A stretch of DNA of 64,000 nucleotides. It comes from Pseudodesulfovibrio hydrargyri (GTDB taxonomy: Bacteria > Desulfobacterota > Desulfovibrionia > Desulfovibrionales > Desulfovibrionaceae). Position 1 is the stretch's first letter. Each line of letters begins with the position of its first letter. Of the stretch, positions 52,298 to 61,119 are shown in pieces. The translations under genes and the position numbers were made by a program. Under the pieces are notes generated by a model, which was not told the origin of the DNA, did not search any database, and saw only the letters and a list, made by a program, of their open reading frames with translations. The stretch is from NCBI RefSeq assembly GCF_001874525.1, contig NZ_LKAQ01000004.1, positions 920,937-984,936 on the forward strand. The letters run 5' to 3'.

Positions 52298-52780
52298 ATG
52301 CGCCGCGCTTGCCTGACCCTGTGTTGCGTGTTTGTTTTGGCCATGGCGGTTCCGGCCCTGGCCGACGACCTGTCCGGGCTGCTGCCCGAGGCGGCGGGCG
52401 GGCTGAGGCGCGTGCGGTTGGTCACCGGAGCCGAAGCCCAGGCCGAAGTGGACCGCCTGCATGGCAAGGCGCTGAAGGCAAAGGCCAGCGCCATTGCCAG
52501 CTACGCCGAAGGTGACGAGCGTCCGGCCGAGGTCTGGGTGTCGCGCGTAAGCTCGGAAAAAGAGGCCCGCCGCCAGACCGGGCTCATGGTTCACAAGATG
52601 TTCGAGAACCCCAAGTCGCCTTTCCGGGAGCCCAGGCGGCTGGACCACGGTGGGCGGGCCGTATACCGGTTCACCGGCATGGGCCAGGTCCATCTCATCT
52701 GGCAGGAGGGTGATCTTGTCTGGTGGGTGAGCGTCGCGCCGGACAAGGCGCAATCGTTTCTGGACGCCCTCTGCCGCTGA
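52298..52780 (+). CDS. Secreted protein of unknown function
   Basis: I do not recognise the family. The 160-residue protein has a signal peptide (MRRACLTLCCVFVLAMAVPA, cleaved near ALA-D) and a mature domain of mixed strands and helices with VWVSRVSSEKEARRQTGLMVHKM and FTGMGQVHLIWQEGDLVWWVS. The ATG follows the stop of the ChaN-type gene with no gap, so the two are likely co-translated and act together in the periplasm. Confidence 0.7.
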   Translation: MRRACLTLCCVFVLAMAVPALADDLSGLLPEAAGGLRRVRLVTGAEAQAEVDRLHGKALKAKASAIASYAEGDERPAEVWVSRVSSEKEARRQTGLMVHKMFENPKSPFREPRRLDHGGRAVYRFTGMGQVHLIWQEGDLVWWVSVAPDKAQSFLDALCR

Positions 52781-52926
52781 CGTTTGGCGGACGTTCCCCG
52801 CCTCCCGTGCAGGGACACGAACAACCGGCCTGCCGATTCTAACGGGCGTCAGAGCTCCATCCAATAATGATAATCCTCATTATTCCCAACTGCATCCCAA
52901 TTTTCTAAAATTAATCTAGACTTACT

Positions 52927-55900
52927 CTAAATTTCATCGGCTTGCGCTTTCTGGCCGTCAAAACCCTGTCTGACGGACCGTTTCCGGTCCTTGCGCTCCC
53001 TGCGCCGGGCGACCAGGTCCCAGAGGATGGGCATGACCAGCAGGGTCATGGCCGTGGCCACGCACAGGCCGGTGACGAAGGTCGTGGCCATGGTACCCCA
53101 GACCACGGAGTAGTAGGGGATGCCCAGCGCCATGGGCAGCAGGCCCAGGGTGGTGGTCAGGGTGGTCAGCAGGATAGGCCGCAGGCGCACGCGCACGGCC
53201 TCGCGGATGGCGTCGGCGCGCTCATACCCCTTGGCGTACAGGCGGTTGATGAAATCGAGCAGGACCAGGGAGTCGTTGACCACGACCCCGGCCACGCCCA
53301 CGGTGGCGATGAAGCTGTTGATGGTGAACAGGGAGCGGGTCAGGAAGGTCCCGAAGACCACGCCGATCAGGGCAAAGGCCACGGCGGACAGGATGATGGC
53401 GGGCTGGACGTAGGATTGGAACTGGCAAGCCAGGATGGTGTACATGACCAGCAGGGCGATGCAGAAGGCGTACATGAGCGAGGTGAAGGACCTTCCCGTG
53501 GATTCGTACTCGCCCGCAAAGCTGAGCGTCGCGCCGGGGTAGCCCCCCTGGATGGATCGGTAATGGGCCCGGACGTCGTGGACCACGCTCGGCGCGCTGA
53601 CCGGCGCGCCCTCGCGGATGTTGGCGGTCAGGGTCACTGCCCGCTGTCCCTGGAAACGGTTAAGCTGGCCGGGCTCCCGGTAGGTGCGCACCTCGGCCAG
53701 GTCGCCCACGCGCACCGGGCCGGTGTCGTTCTGCAGGATCGGGATGTCCAGGGCGTCCTCCGGGGTGGACAGGAACCGCTTGTCGATCTTCATGCGCAGG
53801 TCGATGTCCTCGTCCGCCGCCCGGAACTTGCCCACGAACCGGCCGTCCAGGATGCCGCCAGCCAGGGAGACCACCTGGGCCGGGGTCAGGCCGTACTCGG
53901 CCACCAGGCTCGGGATGGGGATGAACCGGAAGACGCGGTTGTCCGTGCCCGTGTCCGTGGCCAGGTCCAAGAGGTACGGCGAGAGCTTCTTGTTGGCCCG
54001 TATCCAGTTGAAGACGTTGTCCTTCAGCGCCGTGACCGCGTCCTGGTCCGGGCCGAGCACGCGGATGTTCACGTCCTTGCCCGCCGGAGGGCCGCCCTGT
54101 TCGGGCCAGACGCGCAGTTTCCAGCCGTTTGAGGCAAAGGGCTCGAGTTTCTCCCGGATGACGTCCAGAAGGAGCTGAGGGTCGTTTTCCGGATTGTCCA
54201 CAAAGTCCTGCTCACCCTGGCGGGGCAGCTCCACGATGACGATGGCCCGATTGGGGCCGAAGATATTCTCGTAGTCCTCGTTGATGTCCATGCCGCCCAG
54301 GCCGGAACACGCCTTGGTGGTCCCGGGCCCCAGCGCCAGCAGGGCCCTGGAGACCTCCTTGGCCCGTTCCGACGCCGTGTACACGTCCGTGCCCACCGGG
54401 CCTTCCATGGACACGTAGTAGAGGGTGTATTCGTCCGGAAAGAACTTGATGCGCAGCAGGGGCATGACCCCGGTGACCGAGACCCCGAGCATGAACAGGG
54501 CCATGAAGAAGGCCACGGCCACCAGTCCCAGGGTCTTCCAGCGGTGGCGCAGGGTCCTGCGCAGGACCGCGTCGGTCGCCCGTTTCAGCCAGTTCATGAA
54601 GCGCGGGTCCCGGGCCTGGAGGTGCTCGGCGGCCTGCCTGCCGAGCCTGTCCGCGCCGGGCCAGTCCAGGAAGTGCAGAGGCAGGATGGCCAGGCACTCG
54701 ATCAGGGAGGCGATGATGGCAAAGGAAACGGCCTTGGGCACCAGGGCGAAGAACTCGCCCGTGGACCCGGTCATGATCAGCATGGGCATGAACGCGGCCA
54801 CGGTGGTGGAGGTGGCCGCCACCACGGGCAGAAAGACCTCGCTGGCCCCGTCCACCACGGCCTCGCGCAGGGTCTTGCCCTCCTGGACGTGGCGGTAGAT
54901 GTTCTCGACCACCACGATGGCGTCGTCCACGATGATGCCGCTGACCAGGACGAAGGAGAAGAGGGTGATCTCGTTGATGGAGTTGTCGGTCAGCCACATG
55001 ATGATCATGGTCACCAGGAAGGAGAAAGGCACGCCCATGGTGGTCAGCATGGCGTTGCGGAACCCCATGACCAGCCAGATGCAGCCGCAGACCAGGACGA
55101 TGCCCACCAGCAGGTTGGAGCCGAGCGTGTTGATGTTTTCGCGGATGTTGATGCGCTGGTCCTGGGTGACCACCGCCTGGACGCCCTCCTTGTCGAGCAC
55201 GGGTTTGAAGTCGGCGACCACCTTTTCCACGGCGGCCCCGATGTCCAGGGAGTTGCCCTCGGGCGACTTGAGGACCTTGACCGACACGGCGTCCTTGCCG
55301 TTGACCGACGAGACCACGAACGGGTCGCGGTAGTCCATGCCCGCCGAGCTCAAAACGTCGCCCACGGTCACGAAGGAGCCGTCCAGGTCGCGCCGCACGA
55401 TGGTCCGGGCGACCTCGTCGCGGGACCGGAACTTCTCGTCGACCACAATTACGTACTCGCCGGAATCGCTGATGAAATCGCCCGCCGGGACCGACACGTT
55501 GGCCCCCTGCAACGCCTGGCCCACCTGATCGAAGGTGACCCCGAAGCGCATCATCTTGACCGGGTCCAGGGCCACGTGGAACTCCCGGGTATACTCCCCG
55601 TTGATCTGGACCTCCTTGACCCCGGGGATGGACTGCAGGGGAATCTTGAGCTCGTCGGCCATAAGGCTCAGGGCGCGGTTGGAGCGGTCCCCGAGCAGGT
55701 TCACGGACAGGACCGGCAGCCACTCGGACACGCGGATGACCGTGAACTCCGGCGGGTCCATATCGTCGGGCAGGTCATTCTGGATGGACAACACCTTGAA
55801 ACGCAGTTCGTCATACAACTTGTCGTAATCGGTGTCGTCCAGGAACTTGACCATGATGGAGCAGCGCTGGCGGAAAGAGCGGGAGCGGATGAACTCCACG

Positions 55901-56148
55901 TTTTCCAGATCCTCGAGCGCGTCCTCGATCTTGCGCGTGACCAGGGTCTCCACCTCGTCCGGGCTGGCCCCGGGCAGGAAGGCGGAGATGACCACCTTGC
56001 CCATGCGCACATCCGGATAGCGCTCCACGGGCAGCTCGAAGACGCAAAACACGCCCACCACCATGAGCAGGACGAACATGAGGTTGACGAAGACCTTCTG
56101 GCCCAGTGAGAACCGGATCAGGGCCTGGGTGGGCGAATCCTTGTGCAT
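52927..56148 (-). CDS. RND-family multidrug efflux pump (inner-membrane AcrB-type)
   Basis: The 1073-residue pump has 12 membrane segments in the usual RND layout with two large periplasmic loops. Seen are the N-terminal SLGQKVFVNLMFVLLMVVGVF, PGASPDEVETLVTRKIEDAL, the proton-relay region VLVSGIIVDDAIVVVENIYRHVQEGKTLREAVVDGASEV, and a C-terminal GVAGVVVNDSLVLLDFINRLYAKGYERADAIREA. It would export hydrophobic or cationic compounds with the adaptor encoded just upstream, from which it is separated by 18 bases. No outer-membrane TolC-type gene is in the operon. Substrates are unknown. Confidence 0.93.
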   Translation of the reverse strand: MHKDSPTQALIRFSLGQKVFVNLMFVLLMVVGVFCVFELPVERYPDVRMGKVVISAFLPGASPDEVETLVTRKIEDALEDLENVEFIRSRSFRQRCSIMVKFLDDTDYDKLYDELRFKVLSIQNDLPDDMDPPEFTVIRVSEWLPVLSVNLLGDRSNRALSLMADELKIPLQSIPGVKEVQINGEYTREFHVALDPVKMMRFGVTFDQVGQALQGANVSVPAGDFISDSGEYVIVVDEKFRSRDEVARTIVRRDLDGSFVTVGDVLSSAGMDYRDPFVVSSVNGKDAVSVKVLKSPEGNSLDIGAAVEKVVADFKPVLDKEGVQAVVTQDQRINIRENINTLGSNLLVGIVLVCGCIWLVMGFRNAMLTTMGVPFSFLVTMIIMWLTDNSINEITLFSFVLVSGIIVDDAIVVVENIYRHVQEGKTLREAVVDGASEVFLPVVAATSTTVAAFMPMLIMTGSTGEFFALVPKAVSFAIIASLIECLAILPLHFLDWPGADRLGRQAAEHLQARDPRFMNWLKRATDAVLRRTLRHRWKTLGLVAVAFFMALFMLGVSVTGVMPLLRIKFFPDEYTLYYVSMEGPVGTDVYTASERAKEVSRALLALGPGTTKACSGLGGMDINEDYENIFGPNRAIVIVELPRQGEQDFVDNPENDPQLLLDVIREKLEPFASNGWKLRVWPEQGGPPAGKDVNIRVLGPDQDAVTALKDNVFNWIRANKKLSPYLLDLATDTGTDNRVFRFIPIPSLVAEYGLTPAQVVSLAGGILDGRFVGKFRAADEDIDLRMKIDKRFLSTPEDALDIPILQNDTGPVRVGDLAEVRTYREPGQLNRFQGQRAVTLTANIREGAPVSAPSVVHDVRAHYRSIQGGYPGATLSFAGEYESTGRSFTSLMYAFCIALLVMYTILACQFQSYVQPAIILSAVAFALIGVVFGTFLTRSLFTINSFIATVGVAGVVVNDSLVLLDFINRLYAKGYERADAIREAVRVRLRPILLTTLTTTLGLLPMALGIPYYSVVWGTMATTFVTGLCVATAMTLLVMPILWDLVARRRERKDRKRSVRQGFDGQKAQADEI

Positions 56149-56166
56149 GGCTCGTCTCGCCGGGGG

Positions 56167-57261
56167 TTAGGGATTGAGCAGGAAGACGCCGCCGGGACGT
56201 ACCTCCGGGCCGGACACCCGGCGCAGATCATCGCCCGCCGAGCCGAGCAGGACCACGCGGACGCGCCTGCCGTCCGGGGTCATCAGGAAATGCTCCTCGT
56301 ACGCCTTGATCAGGGCCGAGGCGGGCACGACCACGGCCCCCCCGGGATCGGGCAGGACCACCTCCAGCTCGGTGCGGATGCCGCCCCGGAACGCGAAGTC
56401 GCCCTCGGTGATCTCCAGGTCCACGTTGATCTTGCGCGTGACCGGGTCGAAACCGGGCGAGACGCGGGCCACGCGGGCCCGGACCGTGCCGCCCAGGTCG
56501 GTCAGGCGCAGGGTCACGGCGTCGCCCATGTCCTTGAGGGCGCGATACTCCTCGCTGGTCAGGGCAAAGGGCACGAGCAGGACGTCGTAACGCCCGAGCT
56601 CGGCCACGGTCTCGCCCTTGGTCACCCACTCGCCGGGCTCGATGTCCCGGGCCACGACCTTCCAGCCCGGAGGGCCGACCAGCGAGAACCGTTTCAACCG
56701 CTCCAAAAGGACCTGTTCCTCCACCTGCTTGGCGCGCAGCTGTTGCAGGGCGGCCTGATGGGCGCGGACGTTGGAATCCAGGGTGGACTGGGGCGCGGTG
56801 TCGGTCTGGACCAGCGCCTGGTAGCGGTCCATCTCCTTCTTGTTGTAGTCCAGATCACTCTGAAGGCGTTGCTGATCCGCGCGGTTGGCGGCCAGATCGA
56901 GCTTGATGAAGGTGGTGTCCAATTCGGCGAACAGCCCGTCGCGCCCCAGTGCGTCCCCCACGTCGGCCAGGACCTTGACCACCCGGCCGGACTCCTCGGA
57001 CACCAGGCTCATGGCGTTGCGCGCACGGGTGAAGCCGGTCAGGGAGGACTGCCGGTCGGCGGTCCGGGCCGTGAAGGTCTCGCTGGAGACCGGCCTGGCC
57101 GGGACCGGGGTGGGCACCTCGGCCTGGGCCGCTTCGGCCAGAGCGCTGCCCGGCACCGGGGCCTTGGTCTCGCCCGCCTCGCCGAGCCGGTCGTCGCAGC
57201 CAAAGAGCGGCAGGGCCGCCAGCAGGGCCAGGGGGACGAAAAATATACCTATCCGTTTCAT
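56167..57261 (-). CDS. RND efflux periplasmic adaptor (membrane-fusion lipoprotein)
   Basis: The 364-residue adaptor has a lipoprotein signal (LALLAALPLFGCDD, Cys near 22), a barrel-sandwich/lipoyl half (about 60-110; VSEESGRVVKVLADVGDALGRDGLFAELDT), a helical hairpin (about 110-185) and a second lipoyl half (PPGWKVVARDIEPGEWVTKGETVAEL), followed by beta-barrel and membrane-proximal parts. It would link the RND pump to an outer-membrane channel. It lies 12 bases after the TetR gene and before the pump gene. Confidence 0.9.
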   Translation of the reverse strand: MKRIGIFFVPLALLAALPLFGCDDRLGEAGETKAPVPGSALAEAAQAEVPTPVPARPVSSETFTARTADRQSSLTGFTRARNAMSLVSEESGRVVKVLADVGDALGRDGLFAELDTTFIKLDLAANRADQQRLQSDLDYNKKEMDRYQALVQTDTAPQSTLDSNVRAHQAALQQLRAKQVEEQVLLERLKRFSLVGPPGWKVVARDIEPGEWVTKGETVAELGRYDVLLVPFALTSEEYRALKDMGDAVTLRLTDLGGTVRARVARVSPGFDPVTRKINVDLEITEGDFAFRGGIRTELEVVLPDPGGAVVVPASALIKAYEEHFLMTPDGRRVRVVLLGSAGDDLRRVSGPEVRPGGVFLLNP

Positions 57262-57273
57262 GAACCGCCGCCT

Positions 57274-57909
57274 TTATCTTTCCGACCGAGGTTGTTGGTT
57301 GTCTTGTCCGGGCCGCAGGCCGAACCCGATGATCCGGTCCAGCAGGACATCGAGGTCCGCACCGTTGCTCAGGGCCGCCATCTGCCCGGTGGCAATGAGG
57401 TGGACCAACCCGTGGAGCTGGCCCCACAGGGCGAAGACCAGGGCGTCCGGCTCCACGTCGCCGAACCGGCCCGTTGCCGCGCACTCGACCACCAGGTCCC
57501 GGAACATGCCGTAGGAGCGCAGCGAGCTGGCCGCCCATTCGCCGTCCAGGTCCACTTGTCCGCAACTGGTGCTGAACATGAGGTGGTAGTGGTCCGGCTC
57601 GGACAGGGCGAAGCCGATGTACTCGCGCGCGCCGGCGCGCAGCCGGTCGAGCGGGTCCGGGAAACGTCGCCGGGTCCGCTTCTGGCGTTCCACGAAGCGG
57701 GCGAACCCCTCCTCGCGCAGGGCGGACAGGATCTCCCTCTTGTTCCGGAAATAGCGATAGAGCGCGGCCGGGCTGTACTCGATGCGCGAGGCGATGCGCC
57801 GCAGCGAGACGTTGTCGAACCCTTCCTTGACAAAGAGCTGCCTGGCCGCGTCCAGAATGCGCCGCCGCATCTTTTCCCTGTCCTGTTCCCGCCGGTCTTT
57901 CGTGGTCAT
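57274..57909 (-). CDS. TetR/AcrR-family repressor of the efflux operon
   Basis: The 211-residue regulator has a TetR helix-turn-helix at about 15-60 (RRILDAARQLFVKEGFDNVSLRRIASRIEYSPAALYRYF) and a ligand-binding C-terminal region with a helical FALSEPDHYHLMFS segment resembling the TetR_C group with WHG-like HLMF motif. As first gene of the operon, ahead of the adaptor and pump, it probably represses all three. The start at 57909 follows GAGGCGGG. A near-palindrome lies 30 bases upstream. Confidence 0.9.
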   Translation of the reverse strand: MTTKDRREQDREKMRRRILDAARQLFVKEGFDNVSLRRIASRIEYSPAALYRYFRNKREILSALREEGFARFVERQKRTRRRFPDPLDRLRAGAREYIGFALSEPDHYHLMFSTSCGQVDLDGEWAASSLRSYGMFRDLVVECAATGRFGDVEPDALVFALWGQLHGLVHLIATGQMAALSNGADLDVLLDRIIGFGLRPGQDNQQPRSER

Positions 57910-57938
57910 GCCCGCCTCTAGCAAACTCCGTTCATCGT

Positions 57939-57953
57939 GTAAACACTGTTCAC
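57939..57953. promoter_or_regulatory. Probable TetR operator
   Basis: Read on the minus strand, GTGAACA-g-TGTTTAC is a 15-bp inverted repeat with one mismatch, 30 bases ahead of the TetR start. Such repeats are typical AcrR/TetR operators. The rest of the gap to 58184 shows no gene. Confidence 0.55.
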
Positions 57954-58184
57954 GCAATTGTGCGGAAGGTCATCCGAAAAACTCGCTTTGCCCGATTTCC
58001 AGGGGCCATCCAGGCACATATGGTGTGCGCTCTTCATGGCTCACGGCCAAGGAACGCATATTCGTAGCCTTGAAGCGAAGCCGGTCAGCCCATAGCCTTA
58101 ATGCGGGTGGTCAGCCGGCCGCATACAAAGATATAGCTCGCTATCGGCTGTAGCTAACCGGCATATATATTGTGTTATTTCCGA

Positions 58185-59405
58185 TCAGGATCTGAGCACG
58201 TCTAGAATTTCGATGTTGGCGGCCTGCCAGGCGGGGTAGGCGCCGGCGATGACGCCGAGGAGGCAGGAGCCGAGCAGGGTGACAACCAGGCTGGCCGGGT
58301 CGATGATGATCGGCAGCTTGGCCACGGTACAGCCCACCACGACCAGGATCACGGTCACGGCCACGCCCAGCCCGCCGCCCACCGCGGCCATGAGCCCGGA
58401 CTCGAACAGGAACTGGCGGACGATGTCGCGCCTGCGGCCGCCCACGGCCCGGCGCACCCCGATCTCCACCCGGCGTGAGCGGACCACCAGGATCATGATG
58501 GACAGGATGCCCATGCCGCCCACGGCGAACGAAATGGTCGAGGTGATGCCGCCCAGCGTGGTCATCAGGTCCAGGGCCTGGCGTTGCAGCTTGATGGCGT
58601 CGGCCGCGGACATGGCGCTGAAGTCGTCGTCCTCTCCCGGATCGATCTTGTGCCGCTCGCGCATGACCGCGTTCACGGCCCCGTTGACCGAGGCCAGCCC
58701 GGCGTCCTTGGCCAACCGCAGGTAGACCCCGGATATCCAGCGCTGGTTCGCGGCCCGGCGCATGTAGGTGGTGATGGGCATGAGCAGGACCTCGTCCTGG
58801 TCCGTGCCGGACACGTCGCGCCCCTTTTCCTCCATGACCCCGAGAACCCTGAAGCTGGCCCGGAACATGTAGATGTCCCGGCCCACGGCCTGCTCGGGCC
58901 TGCCGAACAGCCGCTCGGCGATCTTGCGCCCGAGCACGCAGACCTTGGCCCGGTCCTCGACCTCGTTCCAGGTGAAGAAACGGCCCTGTTCCGGGCGGAA
59001 ACTGCGGATTTCCTGGTAGCTGGGCCAGCAGGCCATGATCTGGGCGTCGACCGCGTTGCCGTTGCCGCGCACGGCCATGGTCGCGGTGACGAAGGGCGAG
59101 CCCTCCAGGACCGAAGGCACGGAGTCGATCAGGGCCTGGGCGTCGGCCAGGACAAAGGTGCGCGAACTGCCGGTCATGCGCAGGGTCCCGCCGCGTGTGA
59201 AGCGCACGGACCCGGCCAGGACCGCGTAGAGGTTGGGCCCGAGCTTCTCGGTCTCCAGCTCGGCCTGGCGGACCATGATCTTGGACACGTGCTGCACCCC
59301 GGTGAAGGCCAGCGCGCCCAGGAAAACCCCGAGCATGGCCAGCACGGCCCGCAGCTTGTGGGCTGAGAGCGACGAGACGGCTATGGTCAGGTTCAGGGGC
59401 AGCAT
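58185..59405 (-). CDS. MacB/FtsX-type ABC permease without ATPase
   Basis: The 406-residue protein has the MacB layout: TM1 (about 15-38, LAMLGVFLGALAFTGV), a large periplasmic domain (about 40-270), then three membrane helices near the C-terminus (about 280-400) with the FtsX signature ILVVRSRRVEIGVRRAVGGRRRDIVRQFLFESG. The partner ATPase normally adjacent to such permeases is missing in the window, so it must pair with a distant one. It starts 12 bases after the DUF3431 gene and ends the lar-associated unit. Cargo is unknown; lipoproteins or peptides are common. Confidence 0.85.
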   Translation of the reverse strand: MLPLNLTIAVSSLSAHKLRAVLAMLGVFLGALAFTGVQHVSKIMVRQAELETEKLGPNLYAVLAGSVRFTRGGTLRMTGSSRTFVLADAQALIDSVPSVLEGSPFVTATMAVRGNGNAVDAQIMACWPSYQEIRSFRPEQGRFFTWNEVEDRAKVCVLGRKIAERLFGRPEQAVGRDIYMFRASFRVLGVMEEKGRDVSGTDQDEVLLMPITTYMRRAANQRWISGVYLRLAKDAGLASVNGAVNAVMRERHKIDPGEDDDFSAMSAADAIKLQRQALDLMTTLGGITSTISFAVGGMGILSIMILVVRSRRVEIGVRRAVGGRRRDIVRQFLFESGLMAAVGGGLGVAVTVILVVVGCTVAKLPIIIDPASLVVTLLGSCLLGVIAGAYPAWQAANIEILDVLRS

Positions 59406-59417
59406 GCCGGTTCCCCG

Positions 59418-60089
59418 CTACTCGTACCGGTCACGGTTCCAGGCCGTGTTGCCGTTGAAGATGTGCTGCCACAGCCGTTCGAAGGCGTGGCCCGTGTTGC
59501 CCTGGTCATGGGGGTCGGCCTCGGTCAACCGCAGACAGAACTCGTAGAAGGCCTTGGGCCGGGTGCGGATGCGCTCGCCGGTCACGCAGAAATTGCCCGT
59601 GGGCGCGCGACAGACGATCTCGCGCGGCATGGGCGCGTCGAACAGAAGCTCGAATATCTCGCCCACCGGGATGTCCCGGCCCCAACCGGCCCAGCGCCCC
59701 TCGTTCTCGGGCTTGCGCAGGTCATGCGGGCGGCCCAGCCGGTCGCTTTTGAGCTTGAACCAGGCAAGCCCCTTGAAGGGCATGCCGCGATCCGCAACGT
59801 CTTCAAGCTGTTTCCGCAAGGTCTCGACCGTGGCCCGGCCGCGATCATCGATATGATCAAAGGGGTCGCCCTGCAGGAAGACGTTCAGAGGGGAGAGGAC
59901 GTCGTACTCGTTGACGATGTGGGTGAAATAGGTGTGCGCCTCGCGCCCGATGTTCGGCAGCGGGCGGGTGCCCGGGCCTCCGTCGCCGCCCTTGTCGTAG
60001 ACCACGTGATCACACCCGAGGGCCTCGGCCCAGGACACGTCCTCGCGGTATCTGGCAATGATCACCCGGATGTCTTCACGCACGATCAC
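59418..60089 (-). CDS. DUF3431 domain protein
   Basis: The 223-residue protein resembles DUF3431, a putative glycosyltransferase-like family otherwise common in fungi: VIIARYREDVSWAEAL near the start, VYDKGG, NIGREAHTYFTHIVNEYDVL, VFLQGDPFDH, then FCVTGERIRTRPKAFYEFCLRL near the C-terminus. These stretches fit a GT-A-like fold. The GTG start at 60089 is behind GGGAG. It lies 14 bases after larC and 12 before the permease gene, so it is part of the same transcript. Its link to nickel-cofactor genes is unknown. Confidence 0.75.
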   Translation of the reverse strand: MIVREDIRVIIARYREDVSWAEALGCDHVVYDKGGDGGPGTRPLPNIGREAHTYFTHIVNEYDVLSPLNVFLQGDPFDHIDDRGRATVETLRKQLEDVADRGMPFKGLAWFKLKSDRLGRPHDLRKPENEGRWAGWGRDIPVGEIFELLFDAPMPREIVCRAPTGNFCVTGERIRTRPKAFYEFCLRLTEADPHDQGNTGHAFERLWQHIFNGNTAWNRDRYE

Positions 60090-60103
60090 GCTCCCTGCGT
60101 CGG

Positions 60104-60853
60104 CTATCCTTCCGCAACCTTCTCCAAGACCATGGCCCGGACATAGGTGGGCTGCTCGTCCGAGGAGCGTCCGCCCGAACCGTATCCCACCCCGAGGAGG
60201 GTGCCCATGGGCAGGGAACCGAAGCGGTCCGCAACCGTCCGCAAGATAGCCAGGCCCGTGGGCGTGGCCCGCTCCATGGAGCAGTCGGAGCCAAAGGTGG
60301 TCAACCCCTTGGCCAGTTCCGCGCAAGCAGGGGCCGGGACTGGCATTCTGCCGTGGGCGCAGTCCACGAAGCCCGACCCCAGATCGACCGGGCTGCAGAC
60401 CGTTTCCTCGGCCTCCAGGGCGTCCAGGAGGAGCATGGAACCGCAAATGTCCGCAAGGGTGTCCACAGCGCCGATCTCATGAAAGTGGACCTGCTCCAGA
60501 TCCACGCCGTGGACCTTGGCTTCGGCCTCGCCGAGCAGGCGCAAGGCCCGTATGGACCGTTCCCCGGCCCGGCCGCCCAAGCCGCTCCGTTCGATGATCC
60601 GGCACAGGTCCGCATAGTGGCGCAGGGGTTGTTCCCTGGTCTGGAGTACGTCCACGTGCCTGGTGCGTAAGCCCGCGATGCGCTTTTCCGTCCACTTGAG
60701 CCCGAAGCCGTCCAGGCCGAGCCCGCTCAGCTCCTTTTCCAAAAAATCGAACCCGCTGCCGGGGCCGAGCCACTCCTCCAAGGCGTGGCTCAGGGCCGCA
60801 AGAAGCATGTCGCCGCTCACGCCCGTGGAACAATCGAGGTAGACCGTGCTCAT
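60104..60853 (-). CDS. larC: LarC-type nickel insertion protein, N-terminal (LarC1) part only
   Basis: The 249-residue protein matches the first domain of LarC, which inserts nickel into the pyridinium cofactor of lactate racemase: YLDCSTGVSGDMLLAALSHAL at the start, EAEAKVHGVDLEQVHFHEIGAVDTLADICG and ERATPTGLAILRTVADRFG. It ends just after GVGYGSGG, where full LarC continues into LarC2; no LarC2 is encoded next to it. Its ATG overlaps the frame-1 end of the small gene upstream, behind AGGA. Whether LarC1 alone functions is open. Confidence 0.85.
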   Translation of the reverse strand: MSTVYLDCSTGVSGDMLLAALSHALEEWLGPGSGFDFLEKELSGLGLDGFGLKWTEKRIAGLRTRHVDVLQTREQPLRHYADLCRIIERSGLGGRAGERSIRALRLLGEAEAKVHGVDLEQVHFHEIGAVDTLADICGSMLLLDALEAEETVCSPVDLGSGFVDCAHGRMPVPAPACAELAKGLTTFGSDCSMERATPTGLAILRTVADRFGSLPMGTLLGVGYGSGGRSSDEQPTYVRAMVLEKVAEG

Positions 60854-60859
60854 GAATTC

Positions 60860-61119
60860 CTATCCGTCCTGTCCGCCTGCGGCCTCGGTGCCGCCCCACC
60901 GCCTGTTGCGGCTGCTGAGGTGGTCAAAGATCGAGGTCTCCTGATCGGGCATCTTGCCGACGCAGCGGGCCGTCGCGTGCCCGCCGGTGCGCAACGCGCG
61001 GTACGGGGCGATCTTGGCGCGGCCTGTCTCGATGAAGGTCTGCCCGAGCTGCCGGTTTTCAATTTTCCGCGTGAGATTTGTCCGGCTCCGGAGTCATCCG
61101 GAAGTCGGTCCAGGCTCAT
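60860..61119 (-). pseudogene. Small gene between larE and larC, frameshifted or using -1 frameshifting
   Basis: The ATG at 61119 overlaps the larE stop (ATGA). From there the frame is sensible to about codon 19, after which it becomes Arg/Pro/Ser-rich. The -1 frame takes over from the A-AAA tetramer at 61066-61063 and runs to TAG at 60862-60860 with strong G/C in third positions and normal composition (for example IENRQLGQTFIETGRAKIA and HATARCVGKMPDQETSIF). The joined product is about 86 residues. No family is recognised. Either a base was lost, or ribosomes slip at A-AAA. The unshifted frame ends at 60850, overlapping larC. Confidence 0.6.

Noticed and set aside
54544..56109. A 521-codon plus-strand open frame opposite the RND pump
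   Set aside because: His/Asp/Gly-rich shadow of the pump gene with no motif.
60850..61119. The full unshifted frame between larE and larC as an intact gene
   Set aside because: Although both ends overlap the neighbours, the second two thirds reads as an Arg/Pro/Ser-rich out-of-frame product, while the -1 frame has normal coding composition.
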